From positions 4,353,001 through 4,417,000 of the forward strand of contig NZ_CP059732.1 in the NCBI RefSeq assembly GCF_014117325.1: a stretch of DNA of 64,000 nucleotides. Reading direction: 5' to 3'. A model generated the notes under the pieces. That model was not told the origin of the DNA. It was given only the letters and a program-made list of their open reading frames with translations, and made no database searches. The position numbers were made by a program, and so were the translations under genes. Position 1 is the stretch's first letter; every line of letters starts with the position of its first letter. The DNA comes from Spirosoma foliorum. Its GTDB lineage: Bacteria; Bacteroidota; Bacteroidia; Cytophagales; Spirosomataceae. Below, piece after piece: positions 54,120-62,341 of the stretch.

Positions 54120-55043
54120 ATGCAAACCTATTGGGGTGTCGACTTAGGTGGCACCAAGATTGAAGGCGTTATTTTATCCGCTCCCTCTCCTGATGCGGTC
54201 ATTATCCGCAAACGCATTGATACCGAGGCTCATTTAGGCTACGATCACATCGTGAGTCAGATTAGCAAACTAATTGACCTACTCAAAGCCGAAACGGGTA
54301 TTCAACCCAAAAAAATCGGTTTTTGTACACCTGGTACCCTTGATCCAGAAACAGGTACGATGAAAAATTCGAACATGACCTGTATCAATGGAATGCCGTT
54401 TCCGGAAGACCTTGCCCGAACATTGGGTGTCCCTGTGGCAACAACCAACGATGCTAACTGCTTTGCCTTATCGGAAGCCACAATGGGCATTGTGCAGGAT
54501 GTTATCCCGGATTATCGGATGGTGTTTGGCGTTATTCTGGGAACGGGTGTTGGTGGCGGTGTCGTTTTTCGTGGTCATGATGGTATCCCCGTTGTGCAGG
54601 GCGGTCGGCAGGGTATTGGGGGCGAATGGGGGCATAATATTCTGGAAGAAAACGGTTACCCCTGTTACTGTGGCAAACGAGGTTGTAACGAGCAGGTTAT
54701 TTCCGGCCCAGCACTCCAACGATACTATCTGGAACAAAGTGGTGAAAACCGCAATCTGAAAGAAATTCTTGAGCGATATCATCAGGGTACCGACCCTCAT
54801 GCCGCAGCCACCGTCGATCGGTTGCTGGAGTATTTTGGCCGGGCTATTTCTACCATTGTGAACATACTTGACCCCGACGCCATTGTACTCGGTGGGGGTG
54901 TCGGCAACATCGACCTACTGTACACGGAAGGTTTTGAGCGGGCAAAAAAATACGTATTTAACGATCGGCGGCTCAACACACTGTTTCTAAAACCAAAACT
55001 CGGCGACAGCGCGGGGGTATTCGGGGCCGCTCTGTTGGGCTAA
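54120..55043 (+). CDS. ROK-family sugar kinase
   Basis: A 307-residue cytosolic sugar kinase. The ATP-binding motif GVDLGGTKIEG lies at 6-16, the catalytic Asp in TNDANC, the ROK signature around GVILGTGVGGGVV, and the zinc-binding cluster GYPCYCGKRGCNE (His plus three Cys) with EWGH. The second signature is PDAIVLGGGVG. The substrate could be fructose, glucose or an amino sugar. It follows the uronate genes, but a hairpin lies between, so it may be an independent unit. Confidence 0.9.
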   Translation: MQTYWGVDLGGTKIEGVILSAPSPDAVIIRKRIDTEAHLGYDHIVSQISKLIDLLKAETGIQPKKIGFCTPGTLDPETGTMKNSNMTCINGMPFPEDLARTLGVPVATTNDANCFALSEATMGIVQDVIPDYRMVFGVILGTGVGGGVVFRGHDGIPVVQGGRQGIGGEWGHNILEENGYPCYCGKRGCNEQVISGPALQRYYLEQSGENRNLKEILERYHQGTDPHAAATVDRLLEYFGRAISTIVNILDPDAIVLGGGVGNIDLLYTEGFERAKKYVFNDRRLNTLFLKPKLGDSAGVFGAALLG

Positions 55044-55063
55044 TAGACATCTTTACCAATCAA

Positions 55064-55112
55064 TTATATCGCTAATTTGGGAATAGGTAACCTACCCGAA
55101 TTAGCGATATAA
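55064..55112 (+). terminator. 18-bp stem-loop, one mismatch
   Basis: TTATATCGCTAATT plus GGG at 55064-55081 pairs with the reverse at 55094-55111 with a single mismatch. It starts 21 bases after the ROK stop and is followed by TTTTAG. Likely the terminator of the kinase gene. Confidence 0.7.
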
Positions 55113-55219
55113 CTTTTAGCTACCGAATAGTAAAATTCAAAGACCAAGTTTGACAATAACAAACTATTTGCTTAAACTTTGTTACAAAACCACATCCAAA
55201 AGTTAAACAAAAAGGAAAT

Positions 55220-55597
55220 ATGGGACGTGCGCTCTACAAAAGTGATCTTCAATCAGTAGATCCTACCACCCATGCCACCATTCTGGCAAACTGGTTCGAA
55301 GCAGTAGCTGCTTTTTACAACCATTATAACAATCTGGCCCCTTGCGCTAATAAATATTACTTGCAGAAAGGCTTACGCTCCATAAAGAACAGAAACCCAT
55401 TCCTTATTAATAAATTAAGGACACTGTTAAGTAAAATGAAGCAGGAGCTGAAAAGTTTACTTCTGGATTTAGAGCAAGCTGAGACAAATAATCTGGATAA
55501 CTGTAAACAACTAGCTGCTCACACCCGCATTTTAAATCGATTGAATCGAGAAGCCGAAACGATGCGATTATTAACCTCTGCGGAGAGTGATAATTAG
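55220..55597 (+). CDS. Hypothetical helical protein
   Basis: A 125-residue basic, helix-rich soluble protein with a predicted coiled-coil tail (KLRTLLSKMKQELKSLLLDLEQAE). No family recognised. The N-terminal half (NWFEAVAAFYNHYNNL and LQKGLRSIKNRNPFLINKL) looks like a helical hairpin. It stands alone before a gene-free stretch. Confidence 0.5.
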   Translation: MGRALYKSDLQSVDPTTHATILANWFEAVAAFYNHYNNLAPCANKYYLQKGLRSIKNRNPFLINKLRTLLSKMKQELKSLLLDLEQAETNNLDNCKQLAAHTRILNRLNREAETMRLLTSAESDN

Positions 55598-55603
55598 TAC
55601 TTG

Positions 55604-55810
55604 TCCAATTTAGATTCTAGAGATTCTTTCGATTCTCATTGATTGTTTAGGTGTTGATTATCAATAGAATCCGATAGAATCAACCGTGTGGGCGAACCCA
55701 AGAATCCAGTTTGGTAAAGTACTAGTACTTTACCAATTTAGATTCTATAGTTTCTGTAGATTCTGATAATCAGGCATCTAGTATCAAAAGAATCTAGTAG
55801 AATAAAAAAA
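55604..55810. repeat. AT-rich direct repeats with a 24-bp palindrome
   Basis: CCAATTTAGATTCTA occurs identically at 55605-55619 and 55733-55747, 128 bases apart, each followed by related GATTCT words and later by AGAATC words in the opposite sense. Between them the perfect palindrome with arm TGGTAAAGTACT spans 55712-55735. No gene is present. The arrangement could be a degenerate mobile element or a protein-binding region. Confidence 0.55.
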
Positions 55811-56005
55811 AACTATTTTGGAAGAGCACCAGTACCGTCAAGAACGAAGCTTATTGATTAGACATATACTGCAAAGGTCTAGCAGTTTTTGAGTTCTGCA
55901 CTTTCCCAATTCCTGTCAGTCTTCTCCCTATTTCCAGCATCGGCATACTCCGTTGATTAACTTATTGTGCGAGAATAAAAGCGATGTCAAGGACTCCCTG
56001 TTAAG

Positions 56006-56185
56006 TTAACGTGCATTATGGATAATTAGCCCTATTTAAGATGCTGTTAGGCATTACATGTTTATAGCACTCAAAATGAACGCGTTTGGCCAGCATGCCG
56101 TAGGTATGCCATTGATTGATATTCAAATCATTTCTCTATAAACGTGCGATCCCTATGGGATCAGTCTATCCATAATTCACGTTAA
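56006..56185. mobile_element. MITE-like element with 19-bp terminal inverted repeats
   Basis: TTAACGTGCATTATGGATA at 56006-56024 is mirrored by TATCCATAATTCACGTTAA at 56167-56185 with one mismatch, enclosing 142 bases with no open frame. Size and ends fit a non-autonomous miniature transposable element. No clear target duplication was found. The interior includes an imperfect ATCCCTATGGGAT palindrome near 56149. Confidence 0.5.
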
Positions 56186-56379
56186 GTCAAGCCGATTGAA
56201 GCATTGGTTTCGGTGCGATGACTTAAGTGCCTCACCTCGGTCGTTTGTCCGAAATTACAATAAAAGGATGGCGGATCTGTACCTTTTCTATAAACAGACC
56301 CTACAATAGCTAGCCTACCAATCACTAATAAATAGCAAACTGCAACAGCTGGTTATGCTTTTTACATTTCTAAGAGTCC

Positions 56380-56419
56380 ACTAAACAGTTGTTTAGTTTT
56401 AATTCATACGTTACCTTTG
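56380..56419 (+). promoter_or_regulatory. tetR promoter with overlapping palindromic operator
   Basis: TTG at 56389-56391 and TACCTTTG at 56412-56419 fit the Bacteroidota -33/-7 pair with a 20-base spacer, 19 bases before the tetR ATG. The palindrome ACTAAACA-GT-TGTTTAGT at 56380-56397 covers the -33. It recurs after tetR, so it is the likely TetR operator and implies self-repression. Confidence 0.75.
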
Positions 56420-56437
56420 CGTTACACACACAACGTT

Positions 56438-57079
56438 ATGGAACAACAAGGCCAGGATACGGAGCAGAAGATTAAGGCGGCCGCCCGAAAGGTATTTTTA
56501 GAACAAGGGTATGAAGGGGCCAAAATCCGCCAGATTGCCAGAGAAGCTGGAGTGAATCTCGCTATGGTGAATTACTACTTTCGGAGTAAAGACCAATTGT
56601 TCAGGAGCATCTATCAGGATATTTTCCGCGAGTTTATGGGCCGAATGGCCATCTTACTGAATGAGGAAACGCCTTTGGAAGTCAAAATCTGGAAGATCGT
56701 TGATCGGTATACCGACTTCATTATGGAGAACCAGCAGCTTCCACTGCTCATATTAGCTGAGCAGCGAAAAGAGGGCCCCAGGTTCATGAAAGAGCTGAAT
56801 GTCAAATCATTCATCAATGATTCGTATTTAAAAAAACAGCTTCAGGAGGAAGCAAAAAAGGGGCTTATTCGCGCCGTTGATCCGTTGCAAGTAATACTAA
56901 CTATAATGGGGAATATTATTTTCCCCATCATGGCCCAGTCTATTGTCTGTTACGTAGGTGATATGGACGAAATCAGTTTTCGGCAGTTGATGGAAACTCG
57001 CAAAAAAATTATACCAGGCATGATTATGGCCTATCTGCGGGAGGGTCAATCGCTACCCTCGCAGCAGGAGCTGACGTAA
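56438..57079 (+). CDS. TetR/AcrR-family repressor of the efflux operon
   Basis: A 213-residue regulator. The N-terminal TetR HTH lies at about 10-55 (IKAAARKVFLEQGYEGAKIRQIAREAGVNLAMVNYYFRSKDQLF). The C-terminal helical ligand-binding domain includes a TetR_C-like segment (LEVKIWKIVDRYTDFIMENQQLPLLILAEQRKEGP). I chose the ATG at 56438 because the -7 element at 56412 excludes the start at 56417. Matching palindromes before and after the gene imply control of both itself and the downstream TolC-HlyD-ABC genes. Confidence 0.92.
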   Translation: MEQQGQDTEQKIKAAARKVFLEQGYEGAKIRQIAREAGVNLAMVNYYFRSKDQLFRSIYQDIFREFMGRMAILLNEETPLEVKIWKIVDRYTDFIMENQQLPLLILAEQRKEGPRFMKELNVKSFINDSYLKKQLQEEAKKGLIRAVDPLQVILTIMGNIIFPIMAQSIVCYVGDMDEISFRQLMETRKKIIPGMIMAYLREGQSLPSQQELT

Positions 57080-57099
57080 GATTATTTTTTTACCCAGCA

Positions 57100-57130
57100 A
57101 CTAAACAGGTGTTTAGAGCAGGTGTTTAGT
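57100..57130 (+). promoter_or_regulatory. Second TetR operator with an extra half-site
   Basis: ACTAAACA-GG-TGTTTAG at 57100-57116 repeats the operator found upstream of tetR, and a further half-site TGTTTAGT follows at 57123-57130. TACATTTT at 57134-57141 resembles a -7 element right after it. Repression of the exporter genes from here is likely. A GGCCTGCAGGCC palindrome at 57167-57178 lies just before the tolC start. Confidence 0.7.
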
Positions 57131-57186
57131 TGATACATTTTCAGAGAAAGGCGAGTCGATAAAAATGGCCTGCAGGCCGTAGTTAT

Positions 57187-58485
57187 ATGAGACGACTATA
57201 TGTTACTTTGTGTCTGACTACGCTAGTCATCCGTAGCGTGGCGCAACCAGTCCGATCCATCACACTGGAAGAATGCCAGACGTTAGCCCGGCACAACTAC
57301 CCACTGATCCGGCAGCGGGTGCTTATTGAACAAAGCCGAGACTATTCGGTAGCGAATGCCGCCAAAGGCTACGTACCTCAACTAACGCTGTCGGGACAGG
57401 CTACTTACCAGAACCAAACCGTTGATTTTTCGGAATCACCCCTTGGCGCGCTGGCGGGTGGGATTGTATTGCCCAAGATCAGTAAAGATCAATACAAGGT
57501 GACGGCGCAGGTCGATCAATTGTTGTATGATGGGGGTGCCATCCAGACCACCAAAGCCCTCCGTCAGACAGATGCGTTGGTTCAGCAGCAAAATCTGGAA
57601 GTATCCCTCTACGCGCTACGCGATCGGGTGAACAACTTATTTTTTGGCATTGCTCTACTCAATGAACAACAGCAGTTAACGACCCTTCGGAAAGCCGATA
57701 TTCAAAGTGGAATTAACCGGACCGAGGGTGCCCTGGCCAATGGAACCGCTTATCGTAGCAGCCTCAACGAACTGAAAGCTGAGTTGATTCGGGCCGATCA
57801 ATCTACAACAGAAGCCAGAGCTACTCGTCGGGCTTATGTGGCTATGCTGGCTGCGCTCATACACCAGCCCCTTGACGAAAGCACCCAATTTATTCGACCT
57901 CAGGCACAGCCGCTGAGTTCAGCCATTAATCGGCCCGAACTCAGGCTGTATGATTACCAAAAGCAGCTTTACAACGTACAGGAAGAACAGCTACGCATTA
58001 ACCTGCGCCCCAAAGTCAACGCCTTTTTCCAGGGAAACTACGGGCGACCAACTTTTAATATCATCAATAATCAGTTCGGTCTTTTCTGGATCGGAGGGCT
58101 TCGGTTCAACTGGGCGCTTAGCTCGCTTTATACCACCTTCCATACTGATCGGCAATTGCTGTCCATTAACCGATCTCAGGTTGATTTACAACGCGAAACG
58201 TTTCTGCTTAATACCAATCTATCACTCACCCAGCAACAGGGTGAAGTGCAGAAGTACGAAGAACTCATCGAACAGGATAATCAGATTGTTGAACTCCGGA
58301 CCTCGGTGAAACAGTCGGCCAATGCCCAGTTGCAAAATGGCGTCATTACCACCCGCGATTACATTAGTCAGGTCAATGCCGAGAACGAAGCCCGGCAAAC
58401 CTTGCTCTTACACCAGATTCAACGGCTACAGGCTCAATATAACCATAACACCACCGCTGGCCTTTCATCTACGGACAATCCATGA
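57187..58485 (+). CDS. TolC-family outer-membrane efflux protein
   Basis: A 432-residue outer-membrane channel with a signal peptide (to about residue 19, VIRSVAQ) and two TolC/OEP repeats of helical hairpins (about 25-210 and 235-420). The start ITLEECQTLARHNYPLI is typical, as is the Gln/Asn-rich helical composition (NLEVSLYALRDRVNNLFFGIALL). It would form the exit duct for the ABC pump. Its stop overlaps the ATG of the next gene by 4 bases. Confidence 0.9.
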   Translation: MRRLYVTLCLTTLVIRSVAQPVRSITLEECQTLARHNYPLIRQRVLIEQSRDYSVANAAKGYVPQLTLSGQATYQNQTVDFSESPLGALAGGIVLPKISKDQYKVTAQVDQLLYDGGAIQTTKALRQTDALVQQQNLEVSLYALRDRVNNLFFGIALLNEQQQLTTLRKADIQSGINRTEGALANGTAYRSSLNELKAELIRADQSTTEARATRRAYVAMLAALIHQPLDESTQFIRPQAQPLSSAINRPELRLYDYQKQLYNVQEEQLRINLRPKVNAFFQGNYGRPTFNIINNQFGLFWIGGLRFNWALSSLYTTFHTDRQLLSINRSQVDLQRETFLLNTNLSLTQQQGEVQKYEELIEQDNQIVELRTSVKQSANAQLQNGVITTRDYISQVNAENEARQTLLLHQIQRLQAQYNHNTTAGLSSTDNP

Positions 58486-59444
58486 AAACGCTACCCTTCT
58501 TGACTTTTCTGGCAGCTACCCTAATCACGGCCTGCCAAAATAACGAGCCTGATTATGATGCATCAGGCAATTTTGAAGCCGACGAAATCATTGTGTCGGC
58601 TCAGCAAAATGGTCAGATTCTGACATTCACACCCAACGAAGGCGACCGATTAAAGGCCGGCGCTACTCTGGGGCAGATCGACGTAACTACGGCCAAATTG
58701 CAGAAGCAGCAAGCGCAGGCTTCTGCTTCTGCAATGAATCAACGGACTACTAGCGTAGTCCCCCAAGTGGAACTGACGCGCCGACAAGAGGCCGTACAGC
58801 AGGCCCAATTGGCACAATTGCGCCGGGAGCAGACCCGTACCGAGAATCTGATCAAAGCTGATGCCGCTACGCAAAAACAACTCGACGACATCAACGCCCA
58901 AATTGATCAGCTAGAAAAACAACTCGCCGTTACCCGTCAGCAGATTCGGGTGGAGAAAACCAACAACGCGTCCCAGAATCGGGGTGTCCTGAGTGAGCGT
59001 GGCTCCATTGAAAAACTGGTTGAGCAGTACGACGTTCAGATTCAGAAGGGGCAGATTATTAACCCGGTCACGGGCACGGTGCTAACTAAATATGCCTTTG
59101 CGGGCGAGATGGCGACCATTGGCAAACCCCTTTACCGAATTGCCAATACCGATACGTTGACCCTAAGGGCGTACTTCACCGGTTCACAATTGCCGACGAT
59201 ACAGATTGACCAGCCCGTCAGGGTGCGAATTGATAACGGACAGCAGGGTTACAAGGAGTATGCGGGTCAGATTACCTGGATTTCCGATAAATCTGAATTT
59301 ACGCCTAAAACCATCCAGACCAAAGATGAACGGGCCAATCTGGTTTATGCCACCAAGATCCGGGTCAGGAATGATGGTTATCTCAAGATCGGCATGTATG
59401 GAGAAGTGTTGTTAGATGGCACAAAATCCAAGCCAGCGAAATGA
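58482..59444 (+). CDS. HlyD-family periplasmic adaptor, lipoprotein
   Basis: A 320-residue membrane-fusion protein. A signal peptide ending TLITAC gives a lipid-anchored Cys at residue 18. A lipoyl half (NFEADEIIVSAQQNGQILTFTPNEGDRLKAGATLG), a coiled-coil hairpin (about 65-170), the second lipoyl half (INPVTGTVLTKYAFAGEMATIGKPLYRIA) and a beta-barrel follow. It links the inner-membrane ABC pump to TolC. Overlaps both neighbours by 4 bases (ATGA type), so translation is coupled. Confidence 0.92.
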   Translation: MKTLPFLTFLAATLITACQNNEPDYDASGNFEADEIIVSAQQNGQILTFTPNEGDRLKAGATLGQIDVTTAKLQKQQAQASASAMNQRTTSVVPQVELTRRQEAVQQAQLAQLRREQTRTENLIKADAATQKQLDDINAQIDQLEKQLAVTRQQIRVEKTNNASQNRGVLSERGSIEKLVEQYDVQIQKGQIINPVTGTVLTKYAFAGEMATIGKPLYRIANTDTLTLRAYFTGSQLPTIQIDQPVRVRIDNGQQGYKEYAGQITWISDKSEFTPKTIQTKDERANLVYATKIRVRNDGYLKIGMYGEVLLDGTKSKPAK

Positions 59445-60376
59445 GTACAGGAGCCGTCACGATCACCCATATCACGAAGACCTACGGGGACGCAAAAGAG
59501 TGCATTACGGCCCTCGACGACGTGTCCTTTGGTGTCGAACCGGGTGAGTTGTTTGGCCTGATTGGAGCCGACGGAGCCGGTAAAACGACTCTGTTCCACA
59601 TTCTAACAACGTTGCTGCTGGCCGACAAAGGAACGGCTACGGTCGATGGTTATGATGTGGTTACGGATTATCAGGCTATCCGCAACACGGTTGGTTATAT
59701 GCCCGGCCGATTTTCCCTCTATCAGGACCTGACGGTTGAAGAAAACCTGACCTTCTTTGCCACACTATTTGGCACGACGGTGAAGCAGAATTACGACCTT
59801 ATCAAAGATATCTACGAACAGATTGAGCCGTTCAAAACTCGTCGGGCCGGGAAATTGTCGGGAGGAATGAAGCAAAAGTTGGCGCTTTGCTGTGCGCTTA
59901 TCCATAAGCCGACCGTCTTGTTTCTGGATGAGCCAACTACGGGCGTCGATGTGGTTTCGCGCCGGGAGTTCTGGGAGATGCTCAAACGGCTAAAACAACA
60001 GGGCATCACTATTTTAGTATCTACACCTTACATGGACGAGGCCACCCTCTGCGAGCGGATTGCCCTGATCCAGACGGGTAAGCTTCTGTCCATCGATACA
60101 CCCCAGGCCATCATCGACGCCTATCCAGGCCAGTTATTTGCGCTCAAAGCGGACTCCATACCGCGTCTGTTGGCCGATGTTCGGCAATTCGATTCGGTGC
60201 GCAATGCGTATGCATTTGGGGAGTATCTGCACCTGGTTTTTAAGCAGGATATTCCTCAAAATGTTGATCTGTTACGGGCGTATCTGCACCAGAAAGGCCA
60301 CACCAATCTGGAGATAAAACCCGTTACGCCGACCATTGAAGACCGGTTCATTGATCTGATGGCCAATCCTACGTAA
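59441..60376 (+). CDS. ABC exporter ATPase, first of two
   Basis: A 311-residue cytosolic ATPase of the DrrA/CcmA type. Walker A is GADGAGKTT with an unusual Asp at the third position (usually GPNGAGK), the signature LSGGMKQK, Walker B VLFLDEPTTGVD, and the switch His is replaced: the H-loop segment reads VSTPYMDEA where the second ATPase has VTTHYMDEA. Loss of the H-loop histidine suggests weak hydrolysis, so this subunit may be the degenerate half of a heterodimer. Overlaps hlyD by 4 bases. Confidence 0.9.
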   Translation: MSTGAVTITHITKTYGDAKECITALDDVSFGVEPGELFGLIGADGAGKTTLFHILTTLLLADKGTATVDGYDVVTDYQAIRNTVGYMPGRFSLYQDLTVEENLTFFATLFGTTVKQNYDLIKDIYEQIEPFKTRRAGKLSGGMKQKLALCCALIHKPTVLFLDEPTTGVDVVSRREFWEMLKRLKQQGITILVSTPYMDEATLCERIALIQTGKLLSIDTPQAIIDAYPGQLFALKADSIPRLLADVRQFDSVRNAYAFGEYLHLVFKQDIPQNVDLLRAYLHQKGHTNLEIKPVTPTIEDRFIDLMANPT

Positions 60377-60445
60377 ATGGACAATGTATAATGAATAATG
60401 GTCAATCAGTGAACATCCAACATTGTACATTTTAAATTATACAGT
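60375..60445. repeat. Intergenic AATGGACAATG-type repeat
   Basis: AAATGGACAATGTATAATG begins at the stop of the first ATPase (60375) and continues to 60401. A partly complementary CATTGTACATTTT follows near 60421. The 27-base unit recurs inverted at 63681-63707 with two mismatches. Confidence 0.6.
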
Positions 60446-60470
60446 TTACATCATCTCAGCTTTTATCGTT

Positions 60471-61220
60471 ATGCCAGCCATCGACAAAGCCATATCCTGC
60501 CAGCAACTGACCAAGCAATTTGGCGATTTTGTGGCCGTCGATAAGATAACCTTCGATGTAAATCCCGGCGAAATCTTCGGTTTCCTGGGAGCCAATGGTG
60601 CCGGAAAAACAACCGCCATGCGTATGCTTTGCGGCCTTTCGTATCCTAGCTCGGGGCAGGCTCAGGTAGCGGGTTTTGATGTCTATCGGCAGCAGGAAGC
60701 CATCAAGAAAAACATCGGCTACATGAGCCAGAAGTTTTCGCTCTACGAAAATCTGACTATTCTGGAGAACATCGAATTTTTCGGGGGTGTTTATGGCCTC
60801 TCGGATCGGGACTTAAAAAACCGGGGGAACGAATTGATCCAGACGCTGGGCTTGCAGAGTGAAGCGAAAAAGATGGTCGGCAGTTTGCCGTTGGGCTGGA
60901 AACAAAAACTGGCCTTTTCAGTCGCCATCATCCATAATCCCAGAATTGTTTTTCTGGACGAACCCACGGGCGGTGTAGACCCGATTACTCGCCGTCAGTT
61001 CTGGGATTTGATTTACGCGGCTGCCGAGCGGGGCATTACCATCTTCGTAACGACCCACTACATGGACGAAGCGGAATACTGCAACCGGATTTCGATCATG
61101 GTCGATGGCCGAATGGAAGCGCTGGATTCGCCGGGCAATCTAAAAAAACAGTTTTCCACGGATTCCATGGATGACGTATTCTATCAACTCGCCCGACGCG
61201 CCAAACGCAGCGGAGACTAA
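60471..61220 (+). CDS. ABC exporter ATPase, second of two
   Basis: A 249-residue cytosolic ATPase. Walker A is GANGAGKTT, the Q-loop MSQKFSLYENL, Walker B IVFLDEPTGGVD, and the H-loop VTTHYMDEA carries the histidine. The signature loop is SLPLGWKQKL, a variant in which LSGG is replaced by LPLG, common in this exporter type. With the first ATPase it likely forms a heterodimer with one full active site. I chose the ATG at 60471; an earlier ATG at 60423 adds sixteen residues inside the intergenic repeat. Confidence 0.9.
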   Translation: MPAIDKAISCQQLTKQFGDFVAVDKITFDVNPGEIFGFLGANGAGKTTAMRMLCGLSYPSSGQAQVAGFDVYRQQEAIKKNIGYMSQKFSLYENLTILENIEFFGGVYGLSDRDLKNRGNELIQTLGLQSEAKKMVGSLPLGWKQKLAFSVAIIHNPRIVFLDEPTGGVDPITRRQFWDLIYAAAERGITIFVTTHYMDEAEYCNRISIMVDGRMEALDSPGNLKKQFSTDSMDDVFYQLARRAKRSGD

Positions 61221-61234
61221 ACCAACCAAGCGGC

Positions 61235-62341
61235 ATGAAACAGTTACTGGTGTTCATCCGAAAAGAGTTTTACCATGTTTTTCGGGACCGGCGTACGTTG
61301 CTGATTCTGTTTGGCCTGCCTACGGCCCAGATTCTGCTATTTGGGTATGCGCTTAGCAGCGAAGTCAAAAACATCAATCTGGCTGTAATCGATTTTGCTC
61401 GTGATCAGGCATCGCAGCAGCTTATCGGCCAGGTTGGAGCCAGTCGGTATTTTCACCTTCAGCCTTCGCTGATGGACTACAAGACAATGAATACGGCCTT
61501 TCGGCGCGGTACCATCCGGGCTGCCCTGATCATTCCCGCCCACTTTGCCGACGATATCGGACACGTCGGTAAAGCGCAGGTGCAGATTATTGCCGACGGT
61601 TCGGACCCCAATACGGCTACTACCATTATCAATTACCTGACGGGTATTATTGGCGGTTACCAACAGAAGTTTACCACGGCAGCCGCTTTGCCGTATCAGA
61701 TTGTCACTCAGACCCGAATGTTGTATAACCCCGAAATGAACGGGTCGCTGAATTTCATCCCAGGCGTAATGGCCCTGATTTTGATGATTGTTTGTACAAC
61801 GCTTACTTCTGTGTCGGTGGTGCGGGAAAAAGAACAGGGCACCATGGAAATCCTGCTGGTATCACCTTTTAAACCGATTCTGGTGCTGGTGTCCAAAGCC
61901 GTTCCGTATCTGGTGCTGTCGATGCTGGATTTGATTTTGATTCTGCTACTGGCGGTTTATGTGCTCGATGTACCGATTCACGGCAGTATCGCCCTGGTGC
62001 TGGCCGAAAGCGCGTTGTTTATTGTTTGCTGCCTGTCGTTGGGGCTATTGATTTCCAATGTCGCTACCACCCAGCAAACGGCCATGCTGATGTCGATGAT
62101 GGGTATGATGTTACCAACTATACTGTTAACGGGCTTCATGTTTCCCCTGGAAAATCTGCCCATTTTCCTGCAGTGGGTTTCCCATATTATTCCGTCCCGC
62201 TATTATTACCTGATTGTCAAAGCGGTGATGTTAAAAGGATTAGGTATTGAAGCCGTCTGGAAAGAAACGCTCATTTTAGCCGGCATGACGCTGGCATTGC
62301 TGGGCATTAGCCTCAAAAACTTTAACATCCGACTGGCATGA
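61235..62341 (+). CDS. ABC-2 type permease, first of two
   Basis: A 368-residue inner-membrane permease of the YhhJ/DrrB kind. An N-terminal membrane helix (LLILFGLPTAQILLFGYALS) is followed by a large periplasmic domain (about 45-175) and five C-terminal helices (from about 180). The ABC-2 signature VVREKEQGTMEILLVSPFKP lies before the second helix. Begins 14 bases after the second ATPase. Confidence 0.92.
   Translation: MKQLLVFIRKEFYHVFRDRRTLLILFGLPTAQILLFGYALSSEVKNINLAVIDFARDQASQQLIGQVGASRYFHLQPSLMDYKTMNTAFRRGTIRAALIIPAHFADDIGHVGKAQVQIIADGSDPNTATTIINYLTGIIGGYQQKFTTAAALPYQIVTQTRMLYNPEMNGSLNFIPGVMALILMIVCTTLTSVSVVREKEQGTMEILLVSPFKPILVLVSKAVPYLVLSMLDLILILLLAVYVLDVPIHGSIALVLAESALFIVCCLSLGLLISNVATTQQTAMLMSMMGMMLPTILLTGFMFPLENLPIFLQWVSHIIPSRYYYLIVKAVMLKGLGIEAVWKETLILAGMTLALLGISLKNFNIRLA

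Noticed and set aside
55604..55810. CRISPR array
   Set aside because: Only two copies of a 15-mer 128 bases apart with no regular repeat-spacer pattern and no cas genes.
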